Part shown: piece after piece, positions 14,380-28,098 of the stretch
Layout of the letters: every line of letters starts with the position of its first letter
Position numbering within the stretch: the stretch's first letter is position 1
Source of the DNA: Triops longicaudatus
Taxonomy: Eukaryota > Arthropoda > Branchiopoda > Notostraca > Triopsidae
Assembly (NCBI GenBank): GCA_022885665.1
Contig: JAGQDJ010000036.1
Coordinates: forward strand, 124,001 to 188,000
DNA: 64,000 nt
Reading direction: 5' to 3'
Translations under genes and position numbers: made by a program
Notes under the pieces: generated by a model
The model's input: the letters and a program-made list of their open reading frames with translations, nothing else
Told to the model about the DNA's origin: nothing
Databases searched by the model: none

Positions 14380-17300
14380 GAAAAAGAAAAATGCTGCGCC
14401 CTGCTACTGTTAAGTCTAGCAAAGGCAACAATGAACCTTGCAGAATTTTTCACGGCATGGAAATGTTTTGCTTCAGAAGCCGAGGAGGTGGGATAGATGG
14501 AAGTGAACGACCAAAATGAACATAACTGTGATAAACAAAAGCGGCAACAGGATGTTTGAAGCTCGAAATCCCACATCTGTTACATGAACTTAAAAAAAAA
14601 ATCGAAAAGAAAAAGGATAAAGAAAAATTGTACGACTATAAGTTCGATAAAATCTATGAGAAGAAAAAATAGATGAGAAAAGTTAGAAAATAATAAAAAC
14701 AATCTAAATGCGAGAATAAATACAAAGAAAATATGAAGAGTTAAAACTACAAAATGACAAGGCAAGTAAAGTATCTTTTTTCCAAAAAGTCATATGCTGC
14801 ATTTCGCTGATTTACTTTGTCGTCTTATCAACACAGCTTACACTTGTTCTCTTGGGGGTCAACCATAGAGGAAGAGGGCGTGTTTAACAGCTTATCTTTC
14901 CTTGCCAGGGCCCCTCTTCAAGGTCGAAGTTCAAAAGCTATCGACTGCGTGTTTCAAACGGGGAGGAAGGGTAACAATGTCTCAAATCAGATTTTGACTG
15001 AAAGGATAAATACAAGCAAAGCGTTAATTACGATCAACTGTACAATATACACAAAGGGTCCAAACATGTGTAACGGATGTGACGTTTTAATAGAGGACCA
15101 GATAAAGAGGATACACGAGGAATAGGCGGGCGAAACTTGTTGATGATGGTGGGCATTAAAAATTGTGAACCGGGAGTTGCCCGGTACAAGTACCAGCCGC
15201 GTGTCACCGGAGCTTGCCAAAAAGAGGGGCGGTCACTTCCTGGCCATGCTTGACAGATTGGGACAACCGAGACAACTCCCAGCATTCTTTTTATGCTCTA
15301 ACTCTACGATATTCTAAAGTTTCAATTGTAAAAGCAGTTTGTTACACATCCCGTTCCTCTCCGCTGTTCCAATAGCTGACAGCAAGCAGAAAGAAGTAGC
15401 AAAAACGTGGAAAATATCTCACTGCTGCGGAATACGTAAAATGTGAAAGAACTGAGTGTAAAAACATCCTGACACTTAGCTGTGATTTAGATTAACAAAA
15501 GCTACTCCCACTTCCCTAAGCCAGTTTCTGGTAGTCAAACACGATAATGTCTAATCTGCCGTGAACGTAATGTTTTAACGACTTGTTTTAAATTTACTAT
15601 AGAACTCTCGGTTTCTAATTATGGGATCGAAATCGGACATTCTGTAATCGATTTTTCACGTTACAAATTTGTAAGAAAAATGTGCTGATAAATTATAGGA
15701 GAAAATTATTTTATTTTTTCGTCTTTCACGACTGCACTTGACTCTTTTCTTACAGTGCAATTATAAGAAGAGTCCGTAGTATGCGTAAAGGTTGAGCCAT
15801 GCCGACTTAGAGATATACATCACTCTTGGAAGACGTGGTACTATCGTTTTGAATGTAACTTTGTTTATATAGTTGAAGCTGACGTAATTAAGCTCTATTG
15901 TGATTCTTTTGAACGACAGATGACTGCTTCAGATACAACACATGGAAAACGCACTAACACAGACAGAAAACAAGCTCGACAAATATAAGTAGAATAAACT
16001 ATAAAGACATGCGGTTAGAAAATTTATCGAGCCAGAGAACGAATGACTTCAATGTCTTATTCTACCCTCGCACGTGCCCTATGATAGATTGATTTTCATA
16101 ATGTAAGACGATTTTCATAAGGTCATAGAATTCTGACACATTTGGTAAGAGCTCAAATTTCAAGAATAGACCCTTGCGCATTACGATAACTGGACAATTT
16201 TCCTGTCTGTATAAAACTAGAATGAGATTATTATTAAAACGGCAACAAAACTTCCGTGTTGCTACCAAGAAACATAACTTTTTTCTGACAATTATTTATA
16301 TGCTGAATAGATTTGTGCACCACAAAATAACGTTCTTATCTAACAGGGCGATATTTGCTTATCTTATATGTGTTCAACTTGTAAAAGTGTAAGACGAGAC
16401 ATGCAAATGCAAGCAGCAATACTCGCGACGATGGAATGCACATTATGTGTTGTGTCATCCCCCGTTTCGTAGTATGCTTATCACACCGAAGTCAACACCT
16501 AAGCTTGGCAGCGACTTGTATGTATACAAAAGGTTAACAAGCCACATTAACATGAAGTCTCCTTTCACTAAAGAAGTTTTGCTTTTCGACTGCGCTTAGT
16601 AAAGCAACACTTGGCATGCGACATTGAAACTTAATTTCCCGAGAAAAGTACAGGTAAAGGTACTTTTTATATTTTATCTTTAAAAATACTAAACATTCAA
16701 TCAACACTCAGTTTAACAATAGGTTATAAACCGACTCAAGAAGTCTGGTTAGCAAACGGGAAAGAAAGGTCGAAGTTAGAGCGAATAAGTCTACCAAAGC
16801 TGAAGTATTTTTTTTACCTAGCTCCCGATATTTCAGTTAACTGCACCCCTTCTCCTCAAAAAAGTTCCCTCCCCGTTTATTTTTGTATTGCAGTACAGTA
16901 CGAACGTTAAAGCACCTTTTCGTGTTCCGATCATTTCCTTCAGAGCGGACTTACCTGTGCGTGCAAGAACCCATAACCCGTGGCTGTCGTTCACTTATTT
17001 CATGTAGGACAAAAAGTCCTCCGTGTCTTCTCCCTTTGCCACCCTAATGCTACAGTGTCTCTTTTCCCCACCTCAACCCCACTTCCTCCTTCTCTTTCCA
17101 TTTTCCTTATTCATCGCTAATGATATAAGGATGGCAGGGACTGCCAGTCATGCTTGCATATTTCACAACTCGAAAAGCCACCCAATCGCATCCCATTGCT
17201 AGCTTTTGTCTCATACGGTACAGTAAAGTACTTTCACAATATGACAAAGTACTATACCTACGTCACAACTGCTCGACGTGATATTTCATTCGAGGCAGAT

Positions 17301-18859
17301 GTGATAAGGTTTCAAGATCTTGCTTCAAGAAATTATACTAGGAGAAACAATGCCAAATTCACCATTAATCCATGTAATACGGAAGTGCTGCAATAAATAT
17401 GATAAGTCTAAAGACACTACATAATTTACCCAAACCGCATACGAACGTATGTAGAGCAATTCGTTTATTCTGCATGGCTGTGGCACAAGTTAATTACCAT
17501 TTTTAATCAAGAAATATGACATTTCAACATACACTAAATCTCTGATCTTGCCTAACAAGCCGAACCAAAGCGTTTAAAAGTCGGATATTGATATAATTGT
17601 TTTCATATATTTAGTACAGTTAATACGCAATATATTGCAGTGTACTACATTTCAACTACAATGCTAATAAATAAAAATAGAAAGCGGATTTGAACTTTTC
17701 TAATTTAGCATAAACACATTGTTAGCCTTACACACTGATGGCACAAAAAAATCTAGCTAATGTAATTTAATTGGCAAAGCAGAGGCTGATTGTGAACTAT
17801 GAACTCATATAAGCCGCAAGTAATATTACGCAGAACCTATGCTGTACTGCAGAAATCCAAATATTTTTACGAGATACGCAAAGCTAGCAACGACCTCTAC
17901 TGCTTCTTTTACAAATGCTTCAAGATTTTCTTGCCACAAACCTCCCGCCTCCATTGAGAACTAAACTTTAAACTTGTACAGAGACACTTACCCATTCCAG
18001 ACCTTCATCTTTGCACCTCGTCACCCTTTTTCCTAAAAAGAAAAGAAAAACCAGGTCGATATTGCTGTATTGATTTAATTTGGGGGCCACAAAGTTGAGA
18101 ACTTTCCCACATGCTCTTCCTTAGCGGCACACCTGCGACCTCTGTGACACTTTCCGACTGTCTATTTCTCTTTATTTCTGTCTTTCTTGTCTATCTGTCC
18201 ATTTAATTCTTCTTTCGTTAAGTTTTGCCGTTTTCACCCTTTGTCGTCAATCTCGAAGCTCCACCTACCAGGGTAGAAGTACAATTGGTCTAACAAAACT
18301 GGGTTGGGTGGTAAGTTCCAGGGGAATAGAAGGTCAGTGAGGATTGAAAGAGCATGTGTAACCCGTACTTGGAGTAAAAACCACACACCCCCTCGATTGC
18401 CAGTTTTGGAACAGGCGGGTTGTCTTGGTCATCATGCAGCCTTGGAACTAACTGTACTTTACTTCATTCGTAATTCATCCTCAATTGCTGCCACCTCACC
18501 CTCACCAAAGCCAGGAAGGTGTTGCCTTGGCAACCATTGGACCAACAGACACACATACGTACAGACAACACACATAACTATAGTCCTGCAATTTGAATGA
18601 GGCTGTTTTTTCAGGACAGTACAAAAGTGGGGTGAAGGGTGGAAAGTTTTACGTAGTTCGTACACGCTACACCGCCACAGGCAAAGTAAAAAATGAGAAT
18701 AAAATAAAAAAAGGCAAAATATAATAAAACAGTAGAACTTGAAGGATAGGACTTAAATTACTATTTGGCACAAAAAACTTTAGGCAGGACAACTGAAAAG
18801 GAAAAAAGAATTATTTCTTCAAAAATGTTTATAGCAGAAAAAGACTATCGATTTGTTTT

Positions 18860-21800
18860 TTAAGGGTCGTCAGGTATTTCTTCGGTGCTAGTAGGTGGTA
18901 CCGGTTCTGTATAAGGTTCTGGTACGAACTGGGGCGTTAACGGCGTTGGCGGGTTGAAATTTTTGGCGCGGATTTTCATCTGCGTCGCTTTCAAAGAGTA
19001 ATCGCCTTTCCAGAGCTCCCAAATTATGCCCCGGAAGTAGTCGTTATCCGTCGGGTTGGTGTGGTACACGCCATTCAGATTAGCTTCGAAACAACTTTTT
19101 GAGGAGGGAATGACAAAAAGGTAGGGAGGGAAAGGAGGAATAAGGGCAAGGAAGAAACAACATGAAATTTTTAAAAGTTGAAACACGTTTACAGTTCTAC
19201 AGTTTTCGTTAATTTATTTAATGCTTTTACTGCCATGAATTTTCTTTTTGTTTACTATTTCTTACCTGTAAAACCACCAGCCACCCCCATACGCGGGTGA
19301 ACAGGGACAGCAAGGCGGGGCTTCGTCGTGATTTCGGTCAAAGGCGCTAAACGGGTAACCTGAATGAGCGCTGAAAGAATCTGTGGCGTTGCCGCGATAA
19401 CCAGTCACCCATAGCCGGTACAGTTCTTCTTCGCTAGCAACTCTGGTGGGGTACAAAGACAAATATTTGTAATTTGTCGCACTCTTAAGATTAAACTGAA
19501 AATGGAGTCAAAATTGGCACAAAAATCACGCACACTTTTTTTTTTTACAAAAAAGTGATTACATTTCAACACCTTTGTACTACTACTGGTACTATTTCTT
19601 CTGCGAAATGATTCAGTCTCCATGAAAAAAAAAACGGAGTAATAAACGTATTAGAATTTGGCTCCTGTCGCGCTTCGTAAAATTTAAAAATTTCGACAAA
19701 TTTATTCTGAGCACTCTTTATACGCAGTTTCAATTTCCTTTGGTACGTAGCCAAAGAAATCAGTGTTAGTTACTTCGTAAATGACTCAATATTGAAGTTC
19801 TTCCATTTTTTGGAGTGCTAAGTGATGTACAAGAACAAAGACGTAAACAGTCGTCTACAGCGCAATAAACTCAATAGCAAAAGAAAGCATTCAAGGAACG
19901 GAATAAGAGCAGGTAGACGAAAATAGCCTGAAGAGCGGGAACATAATGGAAGAACGAAACCTGACGACTAATAAGAAGTGAAGTAGTTGAATAATTGTCG
20001 ATAAAGTGTGTTAGCGATGCTTTTCGAAATTTTGAAAAAACCGAATCGAGGGCGAAACGTAACAGGGATTCTGTGTGAGGCTCATAAAAAGGTTGTAAAC
20101 AAAAGAAAACAAAAAGACAAAGGAAAAGTGTTCCACTTACCTGAAGGAATCGTACTCTGCATAAGCAAAATTGCCCTCGAAATCCCATAATTCGATTCTT
20201 AAGATTACCTCTTCTTCGTGTGTCAGCCTAAAAAGTGAGACAAAAAATCGTATTTTGACATCCGCTTTTTATAATCTTTAGGAATGGGGAAGTGTCGCAA
20301 ATTTGACAAAAAAGTTTTCTTTAAAAGCTCATAACAATTACTTACATAAAGAAACGGATGTAAAACAAACTAAGGGAACAATGTATACACTATGCGTACA
20401 TCACACTATAGACGATAAAGAAAGCTGATACACTATACAAAGACTAACTATTAGACTTCACGCAAATTCTAGGGTACCAAAACAGCGGAAGTTAGGACGC
20501 GACGTAAACAAAAATACTGGAATTTACACCCTGTACAGTGTTCTCAAGGAAACTCCCAGCCTTGTCTACAAGAATGAGAATGTTGTATTTGAATATTTCG
20601 TTTACATTGTTACTCACGTAACAATGTTTATTCATTTATATTCAAATAAACCAGATTTTAATATTAATGTAACTTCTTTTATCACTTCCTTTAAAAGGGA
20701 AAAAATTATTTTCATGACATAAAAGCTCGTTCGGAAATCAGGTTCGGAAACCTTATTTAAAATTCTAACATTTATTGCAATTAAAATTTAGTAAATTTTT
20801 AAAAAATGCGTACGGATTGGCCATAAGATGAAGTTGCTGACTTTTATGAGGCACAGTTTGCAGAAACAGGTGGACCAGTAGACAATTTTTTTAAAAAAAC
20901 TTACCAATTATAAAAAACACAACATACAGAAAAGATAGAGAATTTGATTGTAAACAATACCTGTGAATGTAATCATTACCAAACCAAAATTCTTTACTCA
21001 GGCTTCCAAATCCTAGTTTGTAATCGCGCCAGGTAACAGAAAAGTTCTCACGAGGACCTTCGAAGTCACCTCTTCTTTGAATTACCTACAAAAAAATCAC
21101 AAGAAATTATGATAATGTTGTATGTAAAGCCTTTTATTGAAAAATACGTAAAGAACGCAGATTTTGTCCGTTACCGCCGATTATCTATCAAACCCAATAT
21201 TGGTTTAAGGCATCTCGGTTTATCATCATAGATATAACACAACAGCCGATAGTTTTTCATAACCGCTTCCATTATAGTGAGTATTTTAGTATATTCTTTT
21301 GACTATGCGATTATTGTTTCTTTTTTATATTTTTCAATAAAAAAGAAGAGAAAATTGATATTCCGTGAAAAAATGGTACACACCGTCCAGCCACCGCCAT
21401 CTGTTATCATATCGCAGAAGCGCGTGTAGTAGTCTCGCCCGCCTTCGTTTAGCTCTTTTCCTGTTGCCAATGAGTACACTTTTGATTCTAAATTGTTACT
21501 CAATCTTCTAGCTTCACATCCTGGAGACGGCATAGGTGTAGTCGTTTCCACAATAGTAGTAGTCGGAATCATTTCACGTTTCGTTGGCGCTTCTTCCCTT
21601 GGGAAATTTTCTTCTCTTAACACATACATGTTGCAAGATAATAATTAGTGAAATGCTAAAGCATTGCTAATTAATAATTCAACCATTAATAATGCAACTT
21701 TTAACAACCATTACTTTAAGTAACGCCACCTCCCATTCGTTAATATGAAATGTAATTATTTAAATTAGATAACTTAATAAAGAAGCAAAACTTAAAATAT

Positions 21801-23835
21801 CTAATCTCTGCGTACTATGTTTAAGAAGTTAACAACGAAAAATTGCTTACTCAGTGGTAACTTTCGGTCGCCGTTTACTAGAATCCGTCGTTGGAGTTTC
21901 ACAGACTTCGCCCATTCGCTTGTTCCATACCGTCACTAGATGGCTTGTCTGGTGATCGAGTTTCTCTTCCAACGATTCTCTACACCTCTCGCTTCTTCGA
22001 TTTACCTCGTTGACCTGACTCATCAGGTTCTCAAAGGCCGTATCCACAACTTTAGCCCAACTTTTGATCAAAACTTCATTGTTGCGACAACACTGCAAAT
22101 TACTGCTCACATCTTCCTGCAAGTCTTTGACAGTTCGGGTAGTGATGGACTGATTTGCTAACGATTCCAGCATCGGCATGATTTTTTCCAGGTTTTCCAT
22201 CTTCTTGTTGGCCCGCCGGAAAGGCATGACCATTTTTCGCCACAGTCGCAAGAAGGCTCGCTCCGGCATCCGGTTCCTGTCATCTTCGGAGACGGAATAA
22301 TCTTCTTGGTCGTCGTAATAACTGACATCGTAAGTGACATCTGGCACAGACCGCCCGGTGTTGCCTTGTTGTCGGCGATTACTCGCAGCCAACTTATCCA
22401 AAATTACATCAATTTTTCCAGCCATGTCGTTCATCAACGCCATCATCTGCTCAGAAGTACAGTTGATCGTTTTGGGCGCTAAGACCGGCCTGAGGGCGGG
22501 GTTCTGAGGCGGTTTAGCTTCGGCTAATCTGTTGAGCTTAATTTCAATATCTTTCAAAGCACTTAATATTCCTCGAGATGTGTACTCCGAAAAAAGGGGC
22601 GTTTCGGGTGCCGGACTAGCCATACCTCCGTTCGAAGAACGTCCTGCTACCCCAGTGGAGAATTTACGCATTAAGTCGTTGAGCTTCGTGTCCATGTCGT
22701 CTAGCTTCTGACGCATTTTTTCGAGTTTTTGGTCTACCGATAAAACGGTACTCATTTTCTCATCAAGGACTTCCCACTTTTCCGCGCCACGGCTCAGAAT
22801 TTCTAATTTTTTGTCGAGAGATTTGATTTGTTCATTCCAGGCGGACACGTGTAGCTGGAATGTGTCCCACACATGCGCCCGTTCTTGTAGATTTTTTATG
22901 TTAGCATCGATATGACCTAAAGTGGTCGCTGAAGAAACGAACCGCGTCTCGAGCTTCATTAAGTACAGACTGTTGAAACGTTCCAATTGTTCTACGAAAA
23001 ATAGCATTACATAAAAGATAACGAACATTAACTGCAAATCTACCAACGTGGGAAAGTAGAATCAATCGAAAAAGTAAAATTAATAAATAATTTTAAAAAA
23101 TGCACACACAGAAAAAAAATCGGTAAACGCATTCGAAAAAAAACGAAGAAAAAAATAAGTACAAAGAGATAAGCTGAATGTGTCAAGTAACAGGCTTCGA
23201 CCTCCATTGGTACATAATGAAAAAAAATATTAGGTTAGGAACTAAAAAATTTTTGAACGTCAACAGACGGAACGTAAGCCGGTACGTTAAATAAACAAAT
23301 AAATAAAAAATATATTTTATATAATAATTAACTAGCGGATTCACCTGCCTCAATAAATGCTTTTAGTTCCATTTTACCTGAAGAGAGCAAATACTAACTG
23401 CGAGAATGTCTCACCAAATTAATTTTTAAAAAAATAAATAAAAAGGATATGAACAAGTAAATCATAAATATAAAAAAGACACTGAAATATAGAAATAAAA
23501 TACCATAGAAAGTGAAACAAAGGAAATTGTAACAATAGATGCAAGCCAAATTTTAGCGAAAATAAAACACCTGTTTTTTCTAATATTCATTTTAAAGAGT
23601 GAAAAAAGTCACAGAATTATAACTGAGTGTAATTAATAGCTTGTGTAAATACACAGTTACGAATTAGCTGCAGTTCTCATTATGAGCACTCGTAATATTT
23701 TTGCTTACCTCCCACCGTTTCCATCATGACTTTGATGCGTGAGATGTCATCCCGCATGTGTGTCATTGGATCAAAGACGGCACATTGGACCGGGCACCAC
23801 GACCAGGAAAGAAACATCACAACAATGCTCAACAT
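18860..23835 (-). CDS. secreted coiled-coil protein with C-terminal fibrinogen-related domain (angiopoietin/scabrous-type)
   Basis: Seven exons, read on the minus strand: 23835-23709, 22991-21851, 21615-21384, 21085-20961, 20227-20141, 19442-19266 and 19094-18860. All junctions are in frame and encode 707 aa. The chosen start gives a hydrophobic signal peptide (MLSIVVMFLSWSWC). An upstream in-frame ATG at 23892 would add 19 mostly polar residues before it. Residues about 43-420 are rich in heptad-like Leu/Ile patterns and predicted to form coiled coils. A Thr/Pro linker follows (about 438-454). The fibrinogen C-terminal domain starts near Cys456 and shows the hallmarks RFCDMITDGGGWTVIQRRGDF, FWFGND and GGGWWFYSCFEANLNG. 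The calcium-site region reads FDRNHDEAPPCCPC (605-618). A Pro-rich tail follows the domain. By family, such proteins are secreted ligands, matrix proteins or lectins, often oligomeric. I cannot separate a scabrous orthologue from another arthropod fibrinogen-related protein. Confidence 0.93.
23183..23230 (+). repeat. second copy of A-tailed retroposed core
   Basis: Within intron 1 of the fibrinogen-domain gene, and antisense to it, the core caagtaacaggcttcgacct continues into ccattggtacataatg and then a run of A. It matches the 12238-12287 insert base by base over most of its length, with transitions at CpG-like positions. No target-site duplication is visible here, so it is probably an older copy of the same family. 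Confidence 0.6.
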
Positions 23836-26800
23836 TTTCTTTCTGAGGGGCAAAGCAGGGCCACGGTAGCCACAATTGTCTGTCGTATACATTCTTTCCT
23901 TGACAGCGGCCGAGACAAAAACTAAAAATCTTGGTGGTCCGCTTTTTTGTATCACTTTTTTCTCTCGCGCTTGTCTCTTACGCGACAGCCTCTTTTTCCA
24001 GCTAATTACAATGAAGTAACACGTAACTAATAGACACCAAACTCTTTTCAACACTTCTTTAACACCAGCAGACAGACATCCAATTGCCATCCACCAACAT
24101 CTTTTCAACAGAACGAAAAACACGTTACTGCACTAGATAACGCGATTCCCAGCTTCCGCTCTCAGAACTCACAGCATCCTTTCACTTTCCAAACTTAACA
24201 GGCATTTTAACTAGCGTTAGAGCAACTTTCTCACTATTAAGCCCGCCATGGGGTGCACTTGCCACAAAATGACAGAAATAACTCTGCAAAACTTCAGTGA
24301 ACTGTACTTGGTCCCGCTCTCCCCTTTATTCTATTTTCGTGAATTGTTCCAATGAGTGTTGCTTGTGAAACAATTCGCTGGTTCCTAAAGTAGTTATAAA
24401 TTAAATAATTGTGCTTAAACTCCTTTACCTTTAAGAAAAAATGCGCCAAAAATTACTGAATGAATTCTAAAAATTTCTCCGAATAATGGGTGAGAGTGGA
24501 GAGTCAAGCCTACACTGAATCTGGGGTGAAATTGGGAGCAAAGGAGATAATGGGACACAGGAAAGGACTAAAACTGAGCCGTTGATTGCGGAGGCGGAAG
24601 ATGAATGGAGAAAGATGCAAAAGAGAGCCAACAAAACGAAAACGCTAAAGCAAAATAGAACCATCAGAATAGGGCGTGTTACAAACGTGCAGTGCGGAGG
24701 AACAAATTGTTAGGCAGTTGAAAACCATGTGTGAATCTGTTGCCCCATATCTGCCGTTCCTTCTCAGCAGGGGAAGTCAAATATGTAGAAGAAATGAAGA
24801 TATAGGACCGGTTAGAAAGAAAAGCGAAAGACGGGTGAGGGGGCGAGATTACGTAAGTCTCTAATGAATGAAAGTGCAGCTGTGCATTTTTTGTCAAAAA
24901 GAATCTTGTGCGAGTTTTACACGCTGGAACCTAATTAATTCAAGATATGTTGCAATATAGTCTTGTTCTTGGACTCGAAGTTAAAGAGAAGGAATTGAGA
25001 ACCCGATAAGAGAATTAGCTTGCATTTTGGCGCGTGGATTATTTCTCCGGGCCTAAGAGTTAATAAAAAATAGAAGAGGGAGGGGTCAGAATCCTTAGAG
25101 CCCAGCATGTATGGAGTGTTAAACAAACGAAGCGGAATCTTCTGAGATTTATGACGAGTTAAAGAGTAAAATGAGTTCTTTTAAATTTGGCTTCACTTTT
25201 TTTCTTGACGGAATGATGAGAAGCACGAGTTGTGCAAACAAACACTTTACGTCTGTCATGCCCTTTCTCAACTTCTTTGGTGTTCGCAGAGTCCAGAGCA
25301 TCTTAATGCGTAAGAGAACATTTGTTCAATTTGAACTTTTTCAACCCAATCAAAATGCTGAAAAATAATTAATGTAATAAAGCGTACTCGCTTTTCCGTC
25401 TTTGTTTGTTCTGACACTTTTCGGCCGGACATAATTTCAGTACAACAATTAGACTTCTATAAATCAACGGTTTAAAGTGATAGCTTGTAACAGACTGTGA
25501 CCTGTCAGGTGACATTGTTTCTTCGTGTGGGACGTGAAAGAGCAAGAAGATTTTCATTAACTTAACATAAGCTTTCATTTGCTATTCCAGATGGTTTCGC
25601 AGTTAGTCGGAACATACAAAGGGGAACGAGTGGACCAGCTGGACATCTTGGGTAGTCAGGAGCGGACCTGATCCAAAACGAGATCCCGATCGTACACAAG
25701 CTGGACACGAATCGAATGTTCACATGATCGCGATCACATGTTACACAAAGAAGCTGGAAGTAAATTCTGTATTACAGTACTCGATATGAAGATCAGAAAT
25801 AATAGTGTAGTTTTTCCAACACGGCTAATACGTCGTATAAAAATAATCCAAAAACCTTTCGTAACTCGAAACCTCACGATCCGTGAGAGTTGTGGATCGC
25901 GATCTGTGGTCGCATTGTCATCACACCAGACCCTTTCTAACGAACCCTTCGGTTACAATAGACTGGATATAAGGTCCCACGTTACACAAATGCACCAGAA
26001 AACGAGTATGGTATAACCAAGTTTGGATAAACCAAACACTTGTTTCTGTCCCCAAAAGGATACAGGATAGTGTAATGTTTGCTTTCTACTACGGACAAGC
26101 AAAACCATCCAAAGCGAAATATTATATTTCAGAAGTTTAAAACAGTAAAAAAAAATCTTGTAAATGTATAAATAACCTCCTATCGACGAGAAATACGACA
26201 CTAATTCAGAAGCAAGGGCCGTTGAGTCCTTACCGTGCAAGTGTAGAATCATTATTTATCTCTACAAACGTCTATGTGACCTGATGTGTCAACTAACGAG
26301 TACGAAAAAAAATTATTTAGTGACACCCATCACGAAAATATTTTTACTTGCTTGTTCATCTCGTATCAGACCCACGTTCTATCCCTGGAAAACGAAGAGT
26401 AAAAAGTACTCAATAAAATGTAGATTAAGTCCCACGAAAAACACACTTTGTCCTATGCTTAAATTTCCATAAATATCAGCATGGTGGAATACAATATTTC
26501 AGTTCTACAAGGTGTAGTTTCGCTAAAATACTTTAAGCTAGTTGTTTCCAGTATAGCGACACACTTTATGGGCAACTCTTCGCAACCAAAATCAGACGTT
26601 CGCCGTTTGGTACAGCCACATCTATTCAAGCACACAGGTCACATATTTATTTATTTATGTTTTTAAATATAAAGAATATTTATACCTAAACGAGGAACTT
26701 GCGTTAAGAATTACTCGCTTTTATATTCTTCTATCGAATAGCAGTCTTATTCAGAAGAATTTAAATTATCTTATCGGAATACAAAGAAAACAATGAAATC

Positions 26801-27379
26801 ATAAGGCAAAACAAACGTATGAGTTTACAATTATTTATAATGCAAACACGTTTTCGAAAGTCAGGGTTACTATTAAGAACTTAAGACACATCTCTTTATG
26901 CATAAAAGTCACCATGTGTCAAATGTAGTTTATCACGTATTTTGTACAGGCAACTTTCTGTTCCCAGTTACACTTTCAAAGAGAATTCAATTCGAAACAG
27001 ATTGAGCTTACGTGACCATTTTCACAAAATTTCGCGCGCTTGAACCCCAACAAGTTGAGAACTCAGACTACCTTAGTCAAAGTCCAAGTACTGCTGGAGA
27101 ACAAAATCAAACAGAAGTGGAAAAAAGTTATGGGCTTGCAAAAACTTTATTGAAGATACATGTATGTTAAAATAATAGTAAAATATTGAAGAAACCTCAT
27201 TCGCCATGTCGAAATTTTTGGATTGCGACATAATTGCTGAAGGGATTGCAATATCTGAAGCTCAGCGTCGATCGTGGTGGTTTCCGGCTCTTTTCGTAGT
27301 CCTTTCTTGTGTATACTCACGTTCGGCGACTTGTGTGGTGAAGTTGTATTACATTTTTCACGCATAAACAACCGAAAAC
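23836..27379. other. gap between the fibrinogen-domain gene and RpS27
   Basis: This 3.5-kb stretch contains the upstream region of the minus-strand fibrinogen-domain gene and the promoter of RpS27. The small open frames here show no family resemblance and no consistent splice structure. I see no RNA gene or transposon. Confidence 0.6.
27285..27309 (+). promoter_or_regulatory. candidate TCT-type initiator of RpS27
   Basis: Two pyrimidine strings, ctcttttcg (27288-27296) and cctttcttg (27301-27309), lie 70-90 bases upstream of the RpS27 start codon. Animal ribosomal-protein genes start transcription at a polypyrimidine TCT/TOP motif (YC+1TTTY). Either string fits, and I cannot tell which is used. 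Confidence 0.4.
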
Positions 27380-28041
27380 ATGCCTGTAAGGGTTATTTTT
27401 CTGTCAAAATTAAATTTTGTGCATTTCCTCTTTTTAGTTTTGTTTCTTTTCGTGATTTTAAGTCTAAGTTGACACAGTTTAATCGTGGTCTAAAGTTTAC
27501 CAATGCTACCGCTTGCGACATCGTGTTTATGGTATAGACTTAATGCTATACACAACAAGTGTTGTAAATTAGCAAGTTCTGTTAAGTTAATCTAGTGTTC
27601 CGTTCCATGCATTATAGTCCGTATACTATAATTGTTCTTTATCCTTCTTTCAGTTGGCCCGCGATTTATTGCACCCATCTCCTGAAGAGGAACGTCGTCG
27701 TCATAAATTGAAGCGTTTGGTCCAACACCCAAACTCCTACTTCATGGATGTTAAATGCCCAGGTAACTTAAAATAGCCTAGCTTAAATTTCCTGTAAGTC
27801 TGTTTCAATTAATTTTCTGGTGAAACCTTAGGTTGCTACAAGATTACCACCGTTTTCAGCCATGCCCAAACTGTCGTCGTTTGCGCTGGTTGCTCGGCAG
27901 TCCTTTGCCAACCCACTGGTGGACGAGCACGTTTGACTGAAGGTATGTAGTGTGTGGTATTCTCTAAGCTTTATTTTAATTCCTAATTAATTATTTGCTT
28001 GTGTTTTCGTAGGTTGCAGCTTCAGGAGGAAACAACACTAA
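27380..28041 (+). CDS. RpS27: 40S ribosomal protein S27 (eS27)
   Basis: Four exons, 27380-27385, 27654-27762, 27832-27942 and 28013-28041, encode 84 aa, the normal length for metazoan eS27. The first exon supplies only Met-Pro before intron 1. The protein begins MPLARDLLHPSPEEERRRHK. It carries the C4 zinc finger Cys37-x2-Cys40 ... Cys56-x2-Cys59 and ends CSFRRKQH. It is a structural protein of the small ribosomal subunit. The introns are 268, 69 and 70 bp. The start has adenine at -3. An AATAAA lies about 50 bases after the stop. The copy has introns and no disabling change, so it is the functional gene and not a processed pseudogene. Confidence 0.98.
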
Positions 28042-28092
28042 ATGAGGGCGGTTTTCTTGCCCAGAACTTGTGATGTATGCATTGACCCATGT

Positions 28093-28098
28093 AATAAA
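28093..28098 (+). terminator. polyadenylation signal of RpS27
   Basis: AATAAA sits 51 bases downstream of the RpS27 stop codon. It is the first such hexamer after the gene. Confidence 0.7.

Larger units (their letters stand above)
1..18859. other. gene-free 5' region (18.9 kb)
   Basis: I find no spliced or single-exon gene here that resembles a known family. Open frames are short, overlap one another on both strands and mostly have non-coding composition. What can be seen is a mixture of AT-rich DNA, pyrimidine-rich stretches (for example 7740-8100, 8930-9140 and 17030-17120), a 22-base A-run, a GT-rich microsatellite, a small retroposed fragment, and some inverted and direct repeats that are listed separately. 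One pair of overlapping minus-strand frames at about 9.3-9.6 kb has coding-like composition and is discussed as a finding. The region could be intergenic regulatory DNA or an intron of a gene starting outside the window. Confidence 0.6.

Noticed and set aside
19443..19480. Longer version of fibrinogen-gene exon 6 using acceptor tttcag or an internal aag/ag site
   Set aside because: The tttcag site breaks the phase-2 frame. The ccccaccag acceptor keeps the frame and gives the family-typical RVASEEELYRLWVTGY without an insertion.
27386..27653. Possible snoRNA in RpS27 intron 1
   Set aside because: Ribosomal-protein introns often host snoRNAs, but no RTGATGA/CTGA pair or convincing H/ACA double hairpin was found by eye.
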